Below, one piece after another: positions 13,876-22,995 of a DNA stretch of 56,368 bases. The DNA is taken from the NCBI RefSeq assembly GCF_000425785.1, contig NZ_AUEC01000037.1, positions 1 to 56,368 on the forward strand, given 5' to 3'. This stretch comes from Pseudomonas taiwanensis DSM 21245. GTDB lineage: Bacteria > Pseudomonadota > Gammaproteobacteria > Pseudomonadales > Pseudomonadaceae. The notes beneath the pieces are model-generated. The model worked only from the letters and a program-made list of their open reading frames with translations. It had not been told where the DNA came from and did not search any database. Within the stretch, counting starts at the first letter, position 1. Each line of letters begins with the position of its first letter. The translations under genes were made by a program, and so were the position numbers.

Positions 13876-14477
13876 CCGCCCTGAAAACACCGAAACCGAA
13901 GAAGTGCAAGGCACCAGGTTGCGGCAAATCCTTCAAGCCGACCATGACCACGCAGAAGGTGTGCAGCATCGCCTGTGCCAAGGCCATGGCCAAGGACCCG
14001 AAGCTGCAGAAGATCGCGGCCAAGGCCATCACCAAGCAGGCCCGCCAGGACCTGCAGGAGCGCCGGGAGAAGCTGAAGACCCGTCGCGAGCATATGGCCG
14101 AGGCCCAAACCGCGTTCAACGCCTACATCCGCGAGCGCGACGCCGGCCTGCCGTGCATCAGCTGCGACTCGCTGCCTAGCGACCACGACCTCATCACCGG
14201 CAGCCGCTGGGATGCCGGCCATTACCGGTCTGTGGGCGCCTGCCCGGAGCTGCGGTTCGAGCCGCTGAACGTCCACCGGCAGTGCGTGAAGTGCAACCGG
14301 AACCTTTCGGGCAACGCGGTCGAGTACCGCATCCGGTTGGTTAAGCGCATCGGCGCCGACCAGGTTGATTGGCTCGAAGGGCCTCATAAGCCCCAGCGCC
14401 TAACCATCGAAGACCTGCAGGCCATCAAGGCCCTGTACCGCCAGAAACTCCGCGACCTCAAGAGGGCAGCAGCATGA
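13872..14477 (+). CDS. ninG: NinG recombination protein
   Basis: 201 residues. The N-terminus has a zinc knuckle (KCKAPGCGKSFKPTMTTQKV, then CSIAC), then a Lys/Arg helix, then LPCISCDSLPSDHDLITGSR and WDAGHYRSVGACPELRF, the NinG (lambda Rap) Holliday-junction endonuclease core with HxxC (NVHRQCVKC) zinc ligands. Length is normal. It overlaps both neighbours by four bases. Confidence 0.93.
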   Translation: MTALKTPKPKKCKAPGCGKSFKPTMTTQKVCSIACAKAMAKDPKLQKIAAKAITKQARQDLQERREKLKTRREHMAEAQTAFNAYIRERDAGLPCISCDSLPSDHDLITGSRWDAGHYRSVGACPELRFEPLNVHRQCVKCNRNLSGNAVEYRIRLVKRIGADQVDWLEGPHKPQRLTIEDLQAIKALYRQKLRDLKRAAA

Positions 14478-14605
14478 ACTGGACACCAACCGACAGCGCC
14501 CAGCTGCTGATCCTGGGCATGGTCATTTTTGGCGGGTATGCGCTCGCGCGCGCCACTGTCATCACAGCCAAGCGCAAGCGCAAGGAGGGCGGCCCATGCA
14601 ACTAA
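14474..14605 (+). CDS. 43-residue membrane peptide
   Basis: MNWTPTDSAQLLILGMVIFG starts a single hydrophobic segment followed by a Lys/Arg tail (AKRKRKEGG), so an N-out, C-in single-pass membrane protein is expected. ATGA overlap with NinG upstream and a ten-base overlap with the Q-like gene downstream show it is part of the operon. Confidence 0.65.
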   Translation: MNWTPTDSAQLLILGMVIFGGYALARATVITAKRKRKEGGPCN

Positions 14606-15186
14606 ACAGCGCGCGTCAGGCCTGGCATGACTGCCTTTACACGGCGTGGGATAGCCAAGGCGCATTCATCGAACAGCTAGGCCTATTGGGCACCATGGTC
14701 CAGACCACGGAGAAGCAGCGGAAGGCGAGCCATGCTGTGCACCAGGCCCTGGCCGGTGGGGTGCAATCGGCGATCAGCAAGCTGCCTGGGCGGATCAAGG
14801 CCTTCGGTAACTTCATGTACTCGCCTCGGCTGGATGCCGACACGCAAGAGGATGTAGAGGAGGCCGTGTTTGTCATGGTGCAGCAGCGTTCTCCGCGCAT
14901 GACCGCTGCCAAGCGGGAGAAGCTGGAGTATGTGGTGAAGGGTGTCATGGCCCGGTACCGGTACATGCATCAGGGCGGCCAGTCTGCCAATGACGATCCA
15001 CTGGCGTCGCCGGAGGGATTCCGGGCTTGGCTGGATGCCCACTACGGTGTCCGACTCGAGTCCTCGAACTGGGAGCGCGACTGGGGCGGTTTCGTCAGCC
15101 TGGCTTTCGAATGCTGCGAGGATTTGGACAAGCAGGCCTTAAGCCCGGTAGCAGCTGCAATTTACGAAATGCGAAGGGCCGCTTGA
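14596..15186 (+). CDS. Putative late-gene antiterminator (Q-like)
   Basis: 196 residues, helical and basic; it contains QEDVEEAVFVMVQQRSPRMT and KREKLEYVVKGVMARYRYMH. No zinc motif. The position, last gene of the rightward early operon directly before a promoter-terminator pair and the lysis/head genes, is that of Q. Assignment rests mainly on position; the sequence resembles uncharacterised phage proteins annotated this way. Confidence 0.55.
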   Translation: MQLNSARQAWHDCLYTAWDSQGAFIEQLGLLGTMVQTTEKQRKASHAVHQALAGGVQSAISKLPGRIKAFGNFMYSPRLDADTQEDVEEAVFVMVQQRSPRMTAAKREKLEYVVKGVMARYRYMHQGGQSANDDPLASPEGFRAWLDAHYGVRLESSNWERDWGGFVSLAFECCEDLDKQALSPVAAAIYEMRRAA

Positions 15187-15668
15187 GGCCCTATTGCGTT
15201 CCCGTGCGGCTGATGGCATGATCTCGCCATCCTGATAATTTTGCCTTTGGCAAAAACCAAGATGAACCCGGCCTTGCGCCGGGTTTTTTGTTGCCCGATG
15301 GGGGAGCTGGGACCCACTGCCAATGTGGCCTGAAAGGGATAACTGGACGCGGATAAGCCGGTAGTGCCGCGATGCAGAAAACGCCGGCAGCCCAAGAACC
15401 CGCACCTCACATGCTTCGCGGGTTGCTTGAGGATGATTCGACGAGGCCGATGCAGCAGGGTGTCGGCGACGATGAGGCCTATGGCTGACAGGAGGGGGAA
15501 GACCCTCACAGATTTCGTTATGTGCTGCTCCGCACGCTTGCCCGGTCCTTCAGTAGGGCCTAAAAAAGCTGCTCAAAAAAGCGCGATAGCATTTTGCCTT
15601 GTCCGATTAAAGTTTTTGCCATCCCTTACGACACACTGGAGATGGATTGACAATTTTCGGAGTCTAGG
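15187..15668 (+). promoter_or_regulatory. Non-coding late-control region (candidate pR' with terminator)
   Basis: A GATAAT -10-like box (15234-15239; no good -35) is followed by the hairpin TTTTGCC-TTT-GGCAAAA (15239-15255) and then an intrinsic terminator at 15265-15290. A promoter just before an early terminator is the layout of Q-controlled late promoters. The rest, 15300-15668, holds one weak 38-codon frame (ATG 15372, no ribosome-binding site) and nothing else I can support. Confidence 0.45.
15265..15290 (+). terminator. Intrinsic terminator downstream of Q-like gene
   Basis: CCCGGC (15267-15272), five-base loop, GCCGGG (15278-15283) then six T. It would stop early transcription and, in a lambdoid scheme, be the tR' overcome by Q. 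Confidence 0.9.
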
Positions 15669-16103
15669 ATGGGTTTTTTCGACAAGGTCAAGGAGCTTGC
15701 GCTCAAGGCAAAATGCGGAGTCGGTATTCACGGAGGTGAGTACACCAAGGCGAGCGGTGGCCCGGGTTGCTTGTACGAAAAAACATGCCCCGATTGTTTC
15801 GATCACCTGACCAAGCATAAGCATGAATACGGTGATTTTTCGTACAAAAACCACCACACATGCACGATGATTCGCCATTGTGTCCACTGCGCGCACGAAG
15901 ACGATAAGGTGAAGCATGAAGGCTTTGCCGAGATGGGGATGGACGACTTCTGCAAAATTAAGGAGAAGTGCATCAGATGTGGTTTCACGCAAGTGAAGAA
16001 GGAGAGCCACACTTGGACTGAGGTGTCGAGAACTGATACCCACAAAAGAATGGAATGCTTCCGCTGCAAAGCAAGTGAGACGCGGCCACTATCCCGTCAC
16101 TAA
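15669..16103 (+). CDS. Cys/His-rich accessory protein, unknown function
   Basis: 144 residues with a helical start (MGFFDKVKELALKAKCGVGI) and about a dozen cysteines in CxxC-like pairs (CPDCFDH, HCVHCAHED, CIRCGF, CFRCKA) plus many histidines, so a multi-zinc protein. The GC content is lower than its neighbours and a terminator follows. It sits between the Q-like gene and the holins, a known insertion spot for accessory genes. No function known. Confidence 0.7.
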   Translation: MGFFDKVKELALKAKCGVGIHGGEYTKASGGPGCLYEKTCPDCFDHLTKHKHEYGDFSYKNHHTCTMIRHCVHCAHEDDKVKHEGFAEMGMDDFCKIKEKCIRCGFTQVKKESHTWTEVSRTDTHKRMECFRCKASETRPLSRH

Positions 16104-16124
16104 AGCTTTGCAACTAGTCATCTC

Positions 16125-16152
16125 AAAGCCCAGGCACTGACCTGGGCTTTTT
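16125..16152 (+). terminator. Terminator after the Cys/His-rich gene
   Basis: AAAGCCCAGG, six-base loop, CCTGGGCTTT followed by more T; a ten-base-pair stem, effective in both directions. Confidence 0.9.
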
Positions 16153-16238
16153 CGTTCCGCCCAATTTTGAGCGCTGTTTTCCACGCGAGCCTGCGCCTGA
16201 TTAGGGCCTCAAGCGGGTCTTTTTTCTAGGAACCAAAC

Positions 16239-16550
16239 ATGGCCGAACCAGCAAGCACGACTGCCGGCGTCCTGCTGGTGAAGTACGGCGTGATCATTGG
16301 CGGCTTCGCAGGAGCGATCCTCTCGCTGACCTTCCTGCGCGGCCTCACCCGGGGCCAGGCGGTCGCCGCCTTCTTCACCGGCTTCGCATCGGCAGTCTTC
16401 TGCACCCCGCTCGCCATCAGCTACTTCAGCCTTGGCACAAGCGGAGAAACCCAATACGGCGTGGCCTTTCTGATAGGCCTTCTGGCAATGAACATCATCC
16501 CGGCGCTGAAGTCGCTCGTGGGATCGTTCGGAGCCAAAGGAGCTACCTGA
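16239..16550 (+). CDS. Holin-like membrane protein
   Basis: 103 residues with three hydrophobic segments (about 17-36, 43-63, 72-92), short polar ends and a Lys-containing C-terminus (VGSFGAKGAT), as in class I holins. Such proteins form the inner-membrane lesion that releases endolysin. It is coupled to the next gene through TGATG. The endolysin and spanins are 27 kb downstream. Confidence 0.75.
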   Translation: MAEPASTTAGVLLVKYGVIIGGFAGAILSLTFLRGLTRGQAVAAFFTGFASAVFCTPLAISYFSLGTSGETQYGVAFLIGLLAMNIIPALKSLVGSFGAKGAT

Positions 16551-16819
16551 TGAGCTCGACCCTGATTTCAGTCCTGATCGGCGCCAATGCCTTCCTGAGC
16601 GTGCTGGTGGTGATCGCTGCGTGCGACTACCTGCGCCGCATCCGCCCAATGGATCACCCGCTAATGGCCGTCGCGTTCTACCTGGTGGCCATCGGCGCCT
16701 TCGGCTCGTTCGTCCTGGCCATGAACGGTCATGTGCCCACAGTGTACGGCGTGATCCTCAAGCTCGGGATCGTCCTGTACGCGGTCGCTCGACGTGGCCA
16801 TGTGTTTCAGCCGGGGTAG
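16550..16819 (+). CDS. Second small membrane protein (holin or antiholin candidate)
   Basis: 89 residues with three hydrophobic segments (SVLIGANAFLSVLVVIAACD, the region around AVAFYLVAIGAFGSFVLA, and YGVILKLGIVLYAVA). Its ATG overlaps the holin stop codon. Paired membrane proteins at this place in Pseudomonas prophages are usually annotated as holins; which one kills and which regulates cannot be told from sequence. Confidence 0.7.
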   Translation: MSSTLISVLIGANAFLSVLVVIAACDYLRRIRPMDHPLMAVAFYLVAIGAFGSFVLAMNGHVPTVYGVILKLGIVLYAVARRGHVFQPG

Positions 16820-16856
16820 GGCGCCACAAATTCGGGATGCGCCGTTTCGTAGCGTT

Positions 16857-17093
16857 TCACTCTGAGCGCAGCAGGGGGAATAGCTCGTCCGGATTGCGTG
16901 AGTCGGCGTTCATCTTGTCACACGCAGCTGCGGCGTCAGATCTGTTTGTGAAGCCAAATTTCAGCCTGGCCTTTTCCTGGTTGTCATAGATATCAAATCC
17001 GCCCGAAGTTGTGGCGGAGTAGAACCGGTTACCGATTTGGAAGGACTCGCCTTCTATTGGCACAGCCGGAACGATAACGAATCTTAGTTGCAT
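16857..17093 (-). CDS. Small accessory protein opposite the late operon
   Basis: 78 residues (MQLRFVIVPAVPIEGESFQI ... FGFTNRSDAAAACDKMNADS). Two beta hairpins and a helix are likely. No family known. It is transcribed against the late genes, so it may be an independently expressed lysogenic gene. Ribosome-binding sequence GGAGGCAC upstream. Confidence 0.55.
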   Translation of the reverse strand: MQLRFVIVPAVPIEGESFQIGNRFYSATTSGGFDIYDNQEKARLKFGFTNRSDAAAACDKMNADSRNPDELFPLLRSE

Positions 17094-17152
17094 ATTTTGT
17101 GCCTCCCCAGGCAGATAACTAAGTATTAGTCCCGCAGAGGGAAACCATCAAC

Positions 17153-17368
17153 ATGACTCATCGAGACGATTCGATGACGGGTCGTGTCACTCGGATCCGC
17201 CACGAGCTACCGGTCAGTAACGAGATCAAGGCTGCTGTATCCGGCCTAGATGCTGCGCTGGCGGCTGCAATTGACGTCGCAAAGACTGCCGGGCTTCCGC
17301 AAGGATTGATCGTCGGCCTGCTGCATGGCCATGCCCACGCCGAGACGCACAAGATGGTGTGCAAGTGA
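17153..17368 (+). CDS. Small hypothetical protein at the start of the packaging module
   Basis: 71 residues (TRIRHELPVSNEIKAAVSGL, then a helical Ala-rich core and HGHAHAETHK). The histidine-rich tail may bind metal. Its stop overlaps the GTG of the next gene, so the two are coupled. No recognised family. Confidence 0.6.
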   Translation: MTHRDDSMTGRVTRIRHELPVSNEIKAAVSGLDAALAAAIDVAKTAGLPQGLIVGLLHGHAHAETHKMVCK

Positions 17369-18000
17369 GTGGAGAAACGGCCAGGCCCATGCCGCCACCT
17401 GCATTGCTTGAGCTGACCGATCTATCGATGCTCGGTACCAGGCTTAAGCCAGCGCCTGAGGTCGGCGAGTGGGTACAGGCTGCGATCCTCAGTGACACAG
17501 GCGATCTGCACAATCCCGACCATGCCCACTTGATCGACGCACCGCTGCGCTTTCTGTGGGCGTCCGCCTGCTTCGAGAGGCAAGGTCGAACCGTGGTAGG
17601 TCAGGCCGAACAGCTGATGTTCCGCGCTGGCGGATGGCAGAAGGCTCGGCAAGAGCAGCAAATGATCGACTGGTTCGGCGAGGTGCCGGGCTTCGTTATC
17701 ACCCTGGCTGCCGATTACTGCTCCCAGTGCTCCGACACCGAGTTCTGCGCTCTGGTCGAGCACGAGCTTTACCACATAGCCCAGAAGCTCGATCAGTACG
17801 GCGCGCCCAAGTTCACCCAGGACGGGCTGCCCTGCCTGACGCTGCGTGGCCACGATGTGGAGGAGTTCGTCGGAGTGGTTCGCCGCTACGGCGCCGGGCA
17901 TGACGTACAGCAGCTGATCGACGCTGCAAGCCGGCCGCCTGAGGTGGCCAAGATCAACATTTCGAGGGCCTGCGGAACCTGTCTACTGAAGTCGGCCTGA
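17365..18000 (+). CDS. Putative phage metallopeptidase
   Basis: 211 residues. VEHELYHIAQ near residue 130 is an HExxH zinc signature, and ...LRGHDVEEFVGVVRRYG downstream supplies a further histidine and acids. This is the putative phage metallopeptidase family often located beside the terminase. Whether it processes a virion protein or acts on a host protein is unknown. GTG start overlaps the previous TGA; a second GTG lies six bases upstream. Confidence 0.75.
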   Translation: MSGETARPMPPPALLELTDLSMLGTRLKPAPEVGEWVQAAILSDTGDLHNPDHAHLIDAPLRFLWASACFERQGRTVVGQAEQLMFRAGGWQKARQEQQMIDWFGEVPGFVITLAADYCSQCSDTEFCALVEHELYHIAQKLDQYGAPKFTQDGLPCLTLRGHDVEEFVGVVRRYGAGHDVQQLIDAASRPPEVAKINISRACGTCLLKSA

Positions 18001-18031
18001 TTTTTGGACAGGTTTGGACGGATGAACGCCT

Positions 18032-18508
18032 ATGGCAGCCCTATCAAGTGAGGTGAAGGTCTTCGTGATCCAGGCCTTGGCCTGCTTCGATACGCCTTCT
18101 CAGGTGGCCGAGTCGGTCCAAAAGGAATTCGGATTGACCATCACCCGGCAGCAAATCGAGTCGCACGATCCCACGAAGGTTTCTGGGAAGGGGTTAGCTG
18201 CCAAGTGGAAGCAGCTGTTCGAAGACACTCGCAAGCGCTTCCGCGAAGACATCACTGAAATTCCGATCGCCAACAAGGCCTACCGTTTGCGCGGCCTCAA
18301 TAGGATGGCTGACAAAGCCGAAGGAATGCGGAACCTGGCTCTGACGGCGCAACTGTACGAGCAGGCGGCCAAGGAATGCGGCGACATGTACGTCAACCGC
18401 AAGCTCGAATCTGAAAAGCCCCTGGGCTCCCAGGCGGACCAGCAGCACGCCATTGCTGAGTACAAGCTGGAGCCAGACGAGAATGTCCCCGCTACCCCGT
18501 ACCTATGA
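18032..18508 (+). CDS. DUF2280 protein, likely small terminase subunit
   Basis: 158 residues. The first 50 residues (LSSEVKVFVIQALACFDTPS, QVAESVQKEFGLTITRQQIE) form a helix-turn-helix, and the central part is a long basic helix. The DUF2280 family lies immediately before the large terminase in many siphophages, where it fills the DNA-recognition role of TerS. Here its end overlaps the terminase start by 26 bases. Confidence 0.8.
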   Translation: MAALSSEVKVFVIQALACFDTPSQVAESVQKEFGLTITRQQIESHDPTKVSGKGLAAKWKQLFEDTRKRFREDITEIPIANKAYRLRGLNRMADKAEGMRNLALTAQLYEQAAKECGDMYVNRKLESEKPLGSQADQQHAIAEYKLEPDENVPATPYL

Positions 18509-19811
18509 CCCGCCGGTGAAGCTGACGCCGAAGCAGGCGAACATCTACGTGTGGGGCTTTCAGCCTGAAGCGCGCTTCCGTGATGCGGTGTGCGGGCGTC
18601 GATTCGGCAAGACCTTCCTCGGCAAGGCAGAGATGCGCCGCGCGGCCCGGCTGGCTGCGGAGTGGGGCGTGAGCGTCGAGGACGAGATCTGGTATGGCGC
18701 GCCGACGTTCAAGCAGGCCAAGCGGGTCTTCTGGCGCCGGCTGAAGCAGGCCATCCCAGAAGCCTGGCGCGCAGCTCGACCGAACGAGACCGAGTGCTCG
18801 ATTACCCTGAAGTCCGGCCACATCATGCGTGTGGTCGGCTTGGACAATTATGACAACTTGCGGGGCTCCGGCCTGTTCTTCGTCCTGGTGGACGAATGGG
18901 CGGACTGCCCGTGGGCAGCCTGGGAAGAAGTGCTCAGGCCAATGCTCTCGACTTGCCAGTACACGATTCCTCAGACCGGGGAGTCGAGGAAGGGCGGGCA
19001 TGCGCTGCGGATCGGGACCCCGAAGGGCTTCAACCACTGCTACGACACCTACCGTGACGGGCAGCCAGGCGGCGAACCCGATCACAAGAGCTGGCAGTAC
19101 ACATCGCTGCAGGGCGGCAACGTCCCGGCCGACGAACTCGATGCTGCCCGCCGCAAGATGGACCCGCGCACATTCCGCCAGGAATACGAGGCCGGGTTCG
19201 AGAACTATGCAGGTGTCGTCTACTACACCTTCGACCGCGCCGAGTGCCGAACCAGTGAACGCATCAAGCCCGGCGAGGCGCTGCACATCGGCATGGACTT
19301 CAACGTTATGAAGATGGCCGCCGTAGTGTACGTGGTCCGGGACGGCATGCCGCTGGCGCTGGATGAGTTCCATTCGGTGCGGGATACGCCCGAGATGATC
19401 GAGAAGATCAAGGTTCGCTTTTCCGGTCACAGCATCTCCGTGTATCCAGACGCCAGCGGCCAGAACACCAGCAGCAAGAACGCCAGTGAATCTGACCTTT
19501 CCCTGCTCAAGAAGGCCGGCTTCACCGTGGTGGTCGACTCGCAGAACCCCGGCGTCAAGGATCGCATCAATGCGGTCAACGCCATGTTCCTTAACACCTA
19601 CGGTGAGCGGCGCCTGAAGGTGAACATCGACCAGTGCCCGCAGCTTACCCAGTGCCTGGAGCGGCAGACCTACACCGACAAGGGTGAACCGGACAAGGAC
19701 CCCAAGAAAGGACACGACCACATGAATGACGCCGCCGGTTACTTCATAGCCAAGCGGTTCCCGATCAAGACTCAGTCCGCCGGCACCCGCCGCATCGGAG
19801 GTTTGGCGTAA
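18483..19811 (+). CDS. terL: Terminase large subunit
   Basis: 442 residues. Walker A is CGRRFGKTF (about residues 37-45) and Walker B FFVLVDEW (about 135-142); the C-terminal nuclease carries HIGMDFNVMK, VYPDASG and HDHMNDAAGYF with the expected acidic residues. It packages DNA into proheads and cuts it. The ATG at 18483 is preferred over one 30 bases upstream because the family starts near this point. TAATG overlap with the portal gene. Confidence 0.95.
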   Translation: MSPLPRTYDPPVKLTPKQANIYVWGFQPEARFRDAVCGRRFGKTFLGKAEMRRAARLAAEWGVSVEDEIWYGAPTFKQAKRVFWRRLKQAIPEAWRAARPNETECSITLKSGHIMRVVGLDNYDNLRGSGLFFVLVDEWADCPWAAWEEVLRPMLSTCQYTIPQTGESRKGGHALRIGTPKGFNHCYDTYRDGQPGGEPDHKSWQYTSLQGGNVPADELDAARRKMDPRTFRQEYEAGFENYAGVVYYTFDRAECRTSERIKPGEALHIGMDFNVMKMAAVVYVVRDGMPLALDEFHSVRDTPEMIEKIKVRFSGHSISVYPDASGQNTSSKNASESDLSLLKKAGFTVVVDSQNPGVKDRINAVNAMFLNTYGERRLKVNIDQCPQLTQCLERQTYTDKGEPDKDPKKGHDHMNDAAGYFIAKRFPIKTQSAGTRRIGGLA

Positions 19812-21262
19812 TGCCTGTTCAATCCACCAACCCAGACTACGACGCTCACATAGAAGAGTGGCGGATGATGGACGACGCCCTGGAGGGTGAGGGCGCCATT
19901 AAGCGCAGCCCGCGCAACCTACCCAAGCCCAGCGGCATGGTCGAGGCTGAGAAGCTGGACGGCCAGGGCAATGCGTACCTCTACCGTAACTACACCGACC
20001 GGGCCCAGTACGAACACTGGGTGCGCGATTCGCTGCGCTCGATGATGGGGCTGGTCTCGCGGCTGATCCCCGAGGTTAAGCTGCCCTCGGGTCTGAAGGG
20101 CCTGGAGGACAACGCCACGGCAGATGGTTTCGGCCTGACCCAGCTGTTCCTTCGGATCGTGCGCCAGGCCATTTCCCACGGCCGGGTGCCTCTGGTGGTC
20201 AACATCGATGACCAGGGCCAGCCGTACTTCGCCACCTACGCAGTGCGCAACGCCATCAACTGGGACACTGCCGACCAAGGCGGGCGGCAGGACCTGGTGC
20301 TAGCGGTTTTCCGCGAGTTCAGGCGCAAGGAGCAGGACCGCTACGGCCACGAATGCGAGACGGTCTACCGTGAGTTCTACATGGACGGCGCGGTTTGTCG
20401 CACTGGCGTGCGCAACGAGGCCGGCGAGCTGATCGAGGACGATCGCCCGTTGGGTACCGTCGACGGCAGCAACAACCTAGTGCGCGGCCTGGGCTACATC
20501 CCGGTGATCTACTGCGGCTCCACCGACAACTCGCCCGACGTGGATGAGATCCCGCTGCTGACCATGGCCCGCGCCGCGCTGAAGTCGTACCAGCTCAGTG
20601 CCGACTACTTCACCGCGCTGCACCAGACCAGCCACCCGCAGCCGTGGGTGTCCGGCCTGGATGAAAGCGTCGAGCTCAGCGTCACCGGCCCATCGGCGGC
20701 ATGGGACCTGGGTCCGAGTGGGGCGTGCGGCTATCTGGAGTTTCAGGGCGCTGGCATTCAGGCCGTCCGCACGGCGATGGAAGACCAGAAGAACGCCGCC
20801 CTTGAGGCGGGCGCCAAGGTTATGGATGTCTCCGGCACGGAGTCGGGCGAGGCCCGAAAGACACGCCAGAACGACCAGCACGCCACGCTACATAGTATCG
20901 TCATCACCGCCGCGGCCGGCATCGAGCAGGCCCTGCGATACGCAGCGGAGTGGACGGGCTACAACCCGGACGAAGTCGCGTTCAAGGTCAAGCCGGAATT
21001 TGTGATGCCAGTGGTGGACGCACAGGTGCTGGCTGAGCTGCAGAAGAGTGTCATGGCCGGCACCATCAGTGCCGAGACGTATTGGCAGTATCTGACCACT
21101 GGAAAGCTGCCCGAGCACCCCTATGACGAAGAGGCCGAACTGATCGGCGACGACCGCGGCGCAGCTGGAATTGACCTGGACCATGAAGATGGCGACGAAA
21201 CCGGAGCAAACGGCCGACGAGAAGCTGCTGGAGCAGGTCAGCCGCCACTCGGTGCTTCTTGA
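19811..21262 (+). CDS. Portal protein (DUF4055 type)
   Basis: 483 residues, the normal portal length. Motifs include LYRNYTDRAQYEHWVRDSLR, a GYIPVIYCGSTD segment and ESGEARKTRQNDQHATLHSI. DUF4055 proteins are the portals of a group of siphophages with DUF2280/TerL neighbours. It forms the dodecameric DNA-entry ring. Its end overlaps the next gene by 80 bases. Confidence 0.87.
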   Translation: MPVQSTNPDYDAHIEEWRMMDDALEGEGAIKRSPRNLPKPSGMVEAEKLDGQGNAYLYRNYTDRAQYEHWVRDSLRSMMGLVSRLIPEVKLPSGLKGLEDNATADGFGLTQLFLRIVRQAISHGRVPLVVNIDDQGQPYFATYAVRNAINWDTADQGGRQDLVLAVFREFRRKEQDRYGHECETVYREFYMDGAVCRTGVRNEAGELIEDDRPLGTVDGSNNLVRGLGYIPVIYCGSTDNSPDVDEIPLLTMARAALKSYQLSADYFTALHQTSHPQPWVSGLDESVELSVTGPSAAWDLGPSGACGYLEFQGAGIQAVRTAMEDQKNAALEAGAKVMDVSGTESGEARKTRQNDQHATLHSIVITAAAGIEQALRYAAEWTGYNPDEVAFKVKPEFVMPVVDAQVLAELQKSVMAGTISAETYWQYLTTGKLPEHPYDEEAELIGDDRGAAGIDLDHEDGDETGANGRREAAGAGQPPLGAS

Positions 21263-22283
21263 GCGGCTCAAGGCTGGCGAGGTCAAGAAGTTTGAGACCG
21301 TCCTGCGGCGGGCAGATGCCCATGTCCGCGACCAGCTCACCCGCAAGGAACTGACCACCTACAGTCGCAGCCGGCTCGAGGAGTTTCTTGGCCGGGTGGG
21401 TGGCAAGTTGCTGGAAATCTACAAGGCCTTTAGCGACCGGATGCAGTCCGACCTGGTGGATATCGCGCAGTACGAAGCTGCATTCGAAGGCCGCAGCCTG
21501 GCGAAGGCGCTGCTGATCGATGCGGCTATGCCAGCCGACTCCCTGATCCGGGCGGCGATCAATACGCAGCCTCTGCAGGTGGCCGGGGTGGATGGTGGCA
21601 AGCTGCTCAAGCCCTTCCTGAACGGATGGACCCGCACTGAAGCGGACAGGGTCACCAACGCCATCCGGATGGGTGTCGTGCAGGGCCAGACCAACGCCGA
21701 GATCACCCTGGCGGTGCGCGGTACCGCGGCGCAGAATTTCACGGACGGCATACTGGCGGTCACGAACCGGAGCGCCCGGGCTGTAGTCCAGACCGCAGTC
21801 CAGCATGTGGCCACCACAGCGCGCATGGAAACACTCAAGGCGAACTCCGATGTCGTGCCCGGGTACCGGATCGTCGCCACCCTAGACCGGAAGACCAGCG
21901 TGCAGTGCAGGAGCATGGACGGCCGTGAGTTCGAGATGGGCAAGGGGCCGGTGCCCCCATTCCACATCCACTGCCGGACCACCATCACGCCAATCACCAG
22001 GGTGTCGGCGCTATTTGGGCAAGGCGCCACGAGGGCAGCAGTGGGCGCTGCTGGCGGCGGGCAGGTCTCGGCAAGCCTCAGCTACTACCAGTGGCTGAAA
22101 ACGCAGCCAGCGGCCTTCCAGGACGCTGCGCTGGGGCCGGTGCGCGGCAAGCTGTTCCGAGATGGTGGGCTGACTGCCGAGCGCTTCGCTGCCATGCAGC
22201 TGGACAAGAACTTCAAGCCGCTGACACTGGACTCGCTCAAGGAGCTGGAGCCTCTGGCGTTTGCGCGGGCTGGTTTGGATTGA
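21183..22283 (+). CDS. Phage head morphogenesis protein (MuF/SPP1 gp7 type)
   Basis: 366 residues. The C-terminal signature (YRIVATLDRKTSVQCRSMDG, then PVPPFHIHCRTTITP) is the MuF-like minor head domain, with paired Cys and His residues. It is a minor capsid or ejection-related protein bound to the portal. The start within the portal gene is uncertain among TTG 21171, ATG 21183 and ATG 21189. Confidence 0.88.
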   Translation: MKMATKPEQTADEKLLEQVSRHSVLLERLKAGEVKKFETVLRRADAHVRDQLTRKELTTYSRSRLEEFLGRVGGKLLEIYKAFSDRMQSDLVDIAQYEAAFEGRSLAKALLIDAAMPADSLIRAAINTQPLQVAGVDGGKLLKPFLNGWTRTEADRVTNAIRMGVVQGQTNAEITLAVRGTAAQNFTDGILAVTNRSARAVVQTAVQHVATTARMETLKANSDVVPGYRIVATLDRKTSVQCRSMDGREFEMGKGPVPPFHIHCRTTITPITRVSALFGQGATRAAVGAAGGGQVSASLSYYQWLKTQPAAFQDAALGPVRGKLFRDGGLTAERFAAMQLDKNFKPLTLDSLKELEPLAFARAGLD

Positions 22284-22331
22284 TCGACTGCGCAGCTACG
22301 GTATCGTGTCTATCCACTTAAGGAGATGCGC

Positions 22332-22991
22332 ATGCTGACAGCTACTAATCCTAGGGAATATTTAACTGAGAGTTTCATCGGTACGGATGAGGGTTGTGGA
22401 ATTTTCATCCCTGCAAACCGCATGCTTTACCAGTTCGTGCGTGATAATCCCAGCAATACCGATCCGGCTCAGATCGCATCCAAAGCGCTCATTATCGGCC
22501 GAAGCTTGGCTGCCTCTGCCGAGCGTCGGGCTGTGAAGGATGGCCCTATCCCATCTGGCTCGTTCTACCACGCGCTTGCAGATACCATTTCTAAATCCAT
22601 GGTTGAGGAACTGCTTCAGCTTTTGCCGGAGGACAGTGCTATTTCGCGATCTTCAATCACTGAGGTGGTGAAGGTGCATGCCCGACTTTGTGAGGCGGTT
22701 ACAAGCCTCACCGGCCGAGACTGCAGCAGCTTCGCTTCCAAGTATCTGCACTTCCATCGACCCAACCATTTTCCGATGATGGATTCTAGGGCGCGAGAAG
22801 CTCTCAAGTGGGTAGCGCAAGAGGAAGAATGGGTGTTCGCTTTTACCACTGCCGGTTCTGCAAAAAACTACCGTCAATATGTGAGCATTTATCTGGACGC
22901 TAAGGATCTATTTGAAGGAGAGCTTCGGAAACCCTTAAGCCTTCGCCAGATGGATAACATCCTTCTCAACAGATACGACAACTGGATCTAA
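22332..22991 (+). CDS. Accessory gene inserted in the head module, unknown function
   Basis: 219 residues. The start (MLTATNPREYLTESFIGTDE) has AAGGAG six bases upstream. A centre segment SFASKYLHFHRPNHFPMMDS resembles a motif seen in uncharacterised proteins of defence or DNA-glycosylase-like annotation, but I cannot name the family. It has its own terminator at 22996-23018 and a lower GC content than the head genes on both sides, so it is an insertion between the MuF-like and scaffold genes. Confidence 0.65.
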   Translation: MLTATNPREYLTESFIGTDEGCGIFIPANRMLYQFVRDNPSNTDPAQIASKALIIGRSLAASAERRAVKDGPIPSGSFYHALADTISKSMVEELLQLLPEDSAISRSSITEVVKVHARLCEAVTSLTGRDCSSFASKYLHFHRPNHFPMMDSRAREALKWVAQEEEWVFAFTTAGSAKNYRQYVSIYLDAKDLFEGELRKPLSLRQMDNILLNRYDNWI

Positions 22992-22995
22992 ACCA

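Noticed and set aside
18492..19721. A 409-codon open frame antisense to the terminase
   Set aside because: It is a shadow created by GC-rich codon bias; the plus-strand terminase has clear Walker motifs and a ribosome-binding context.
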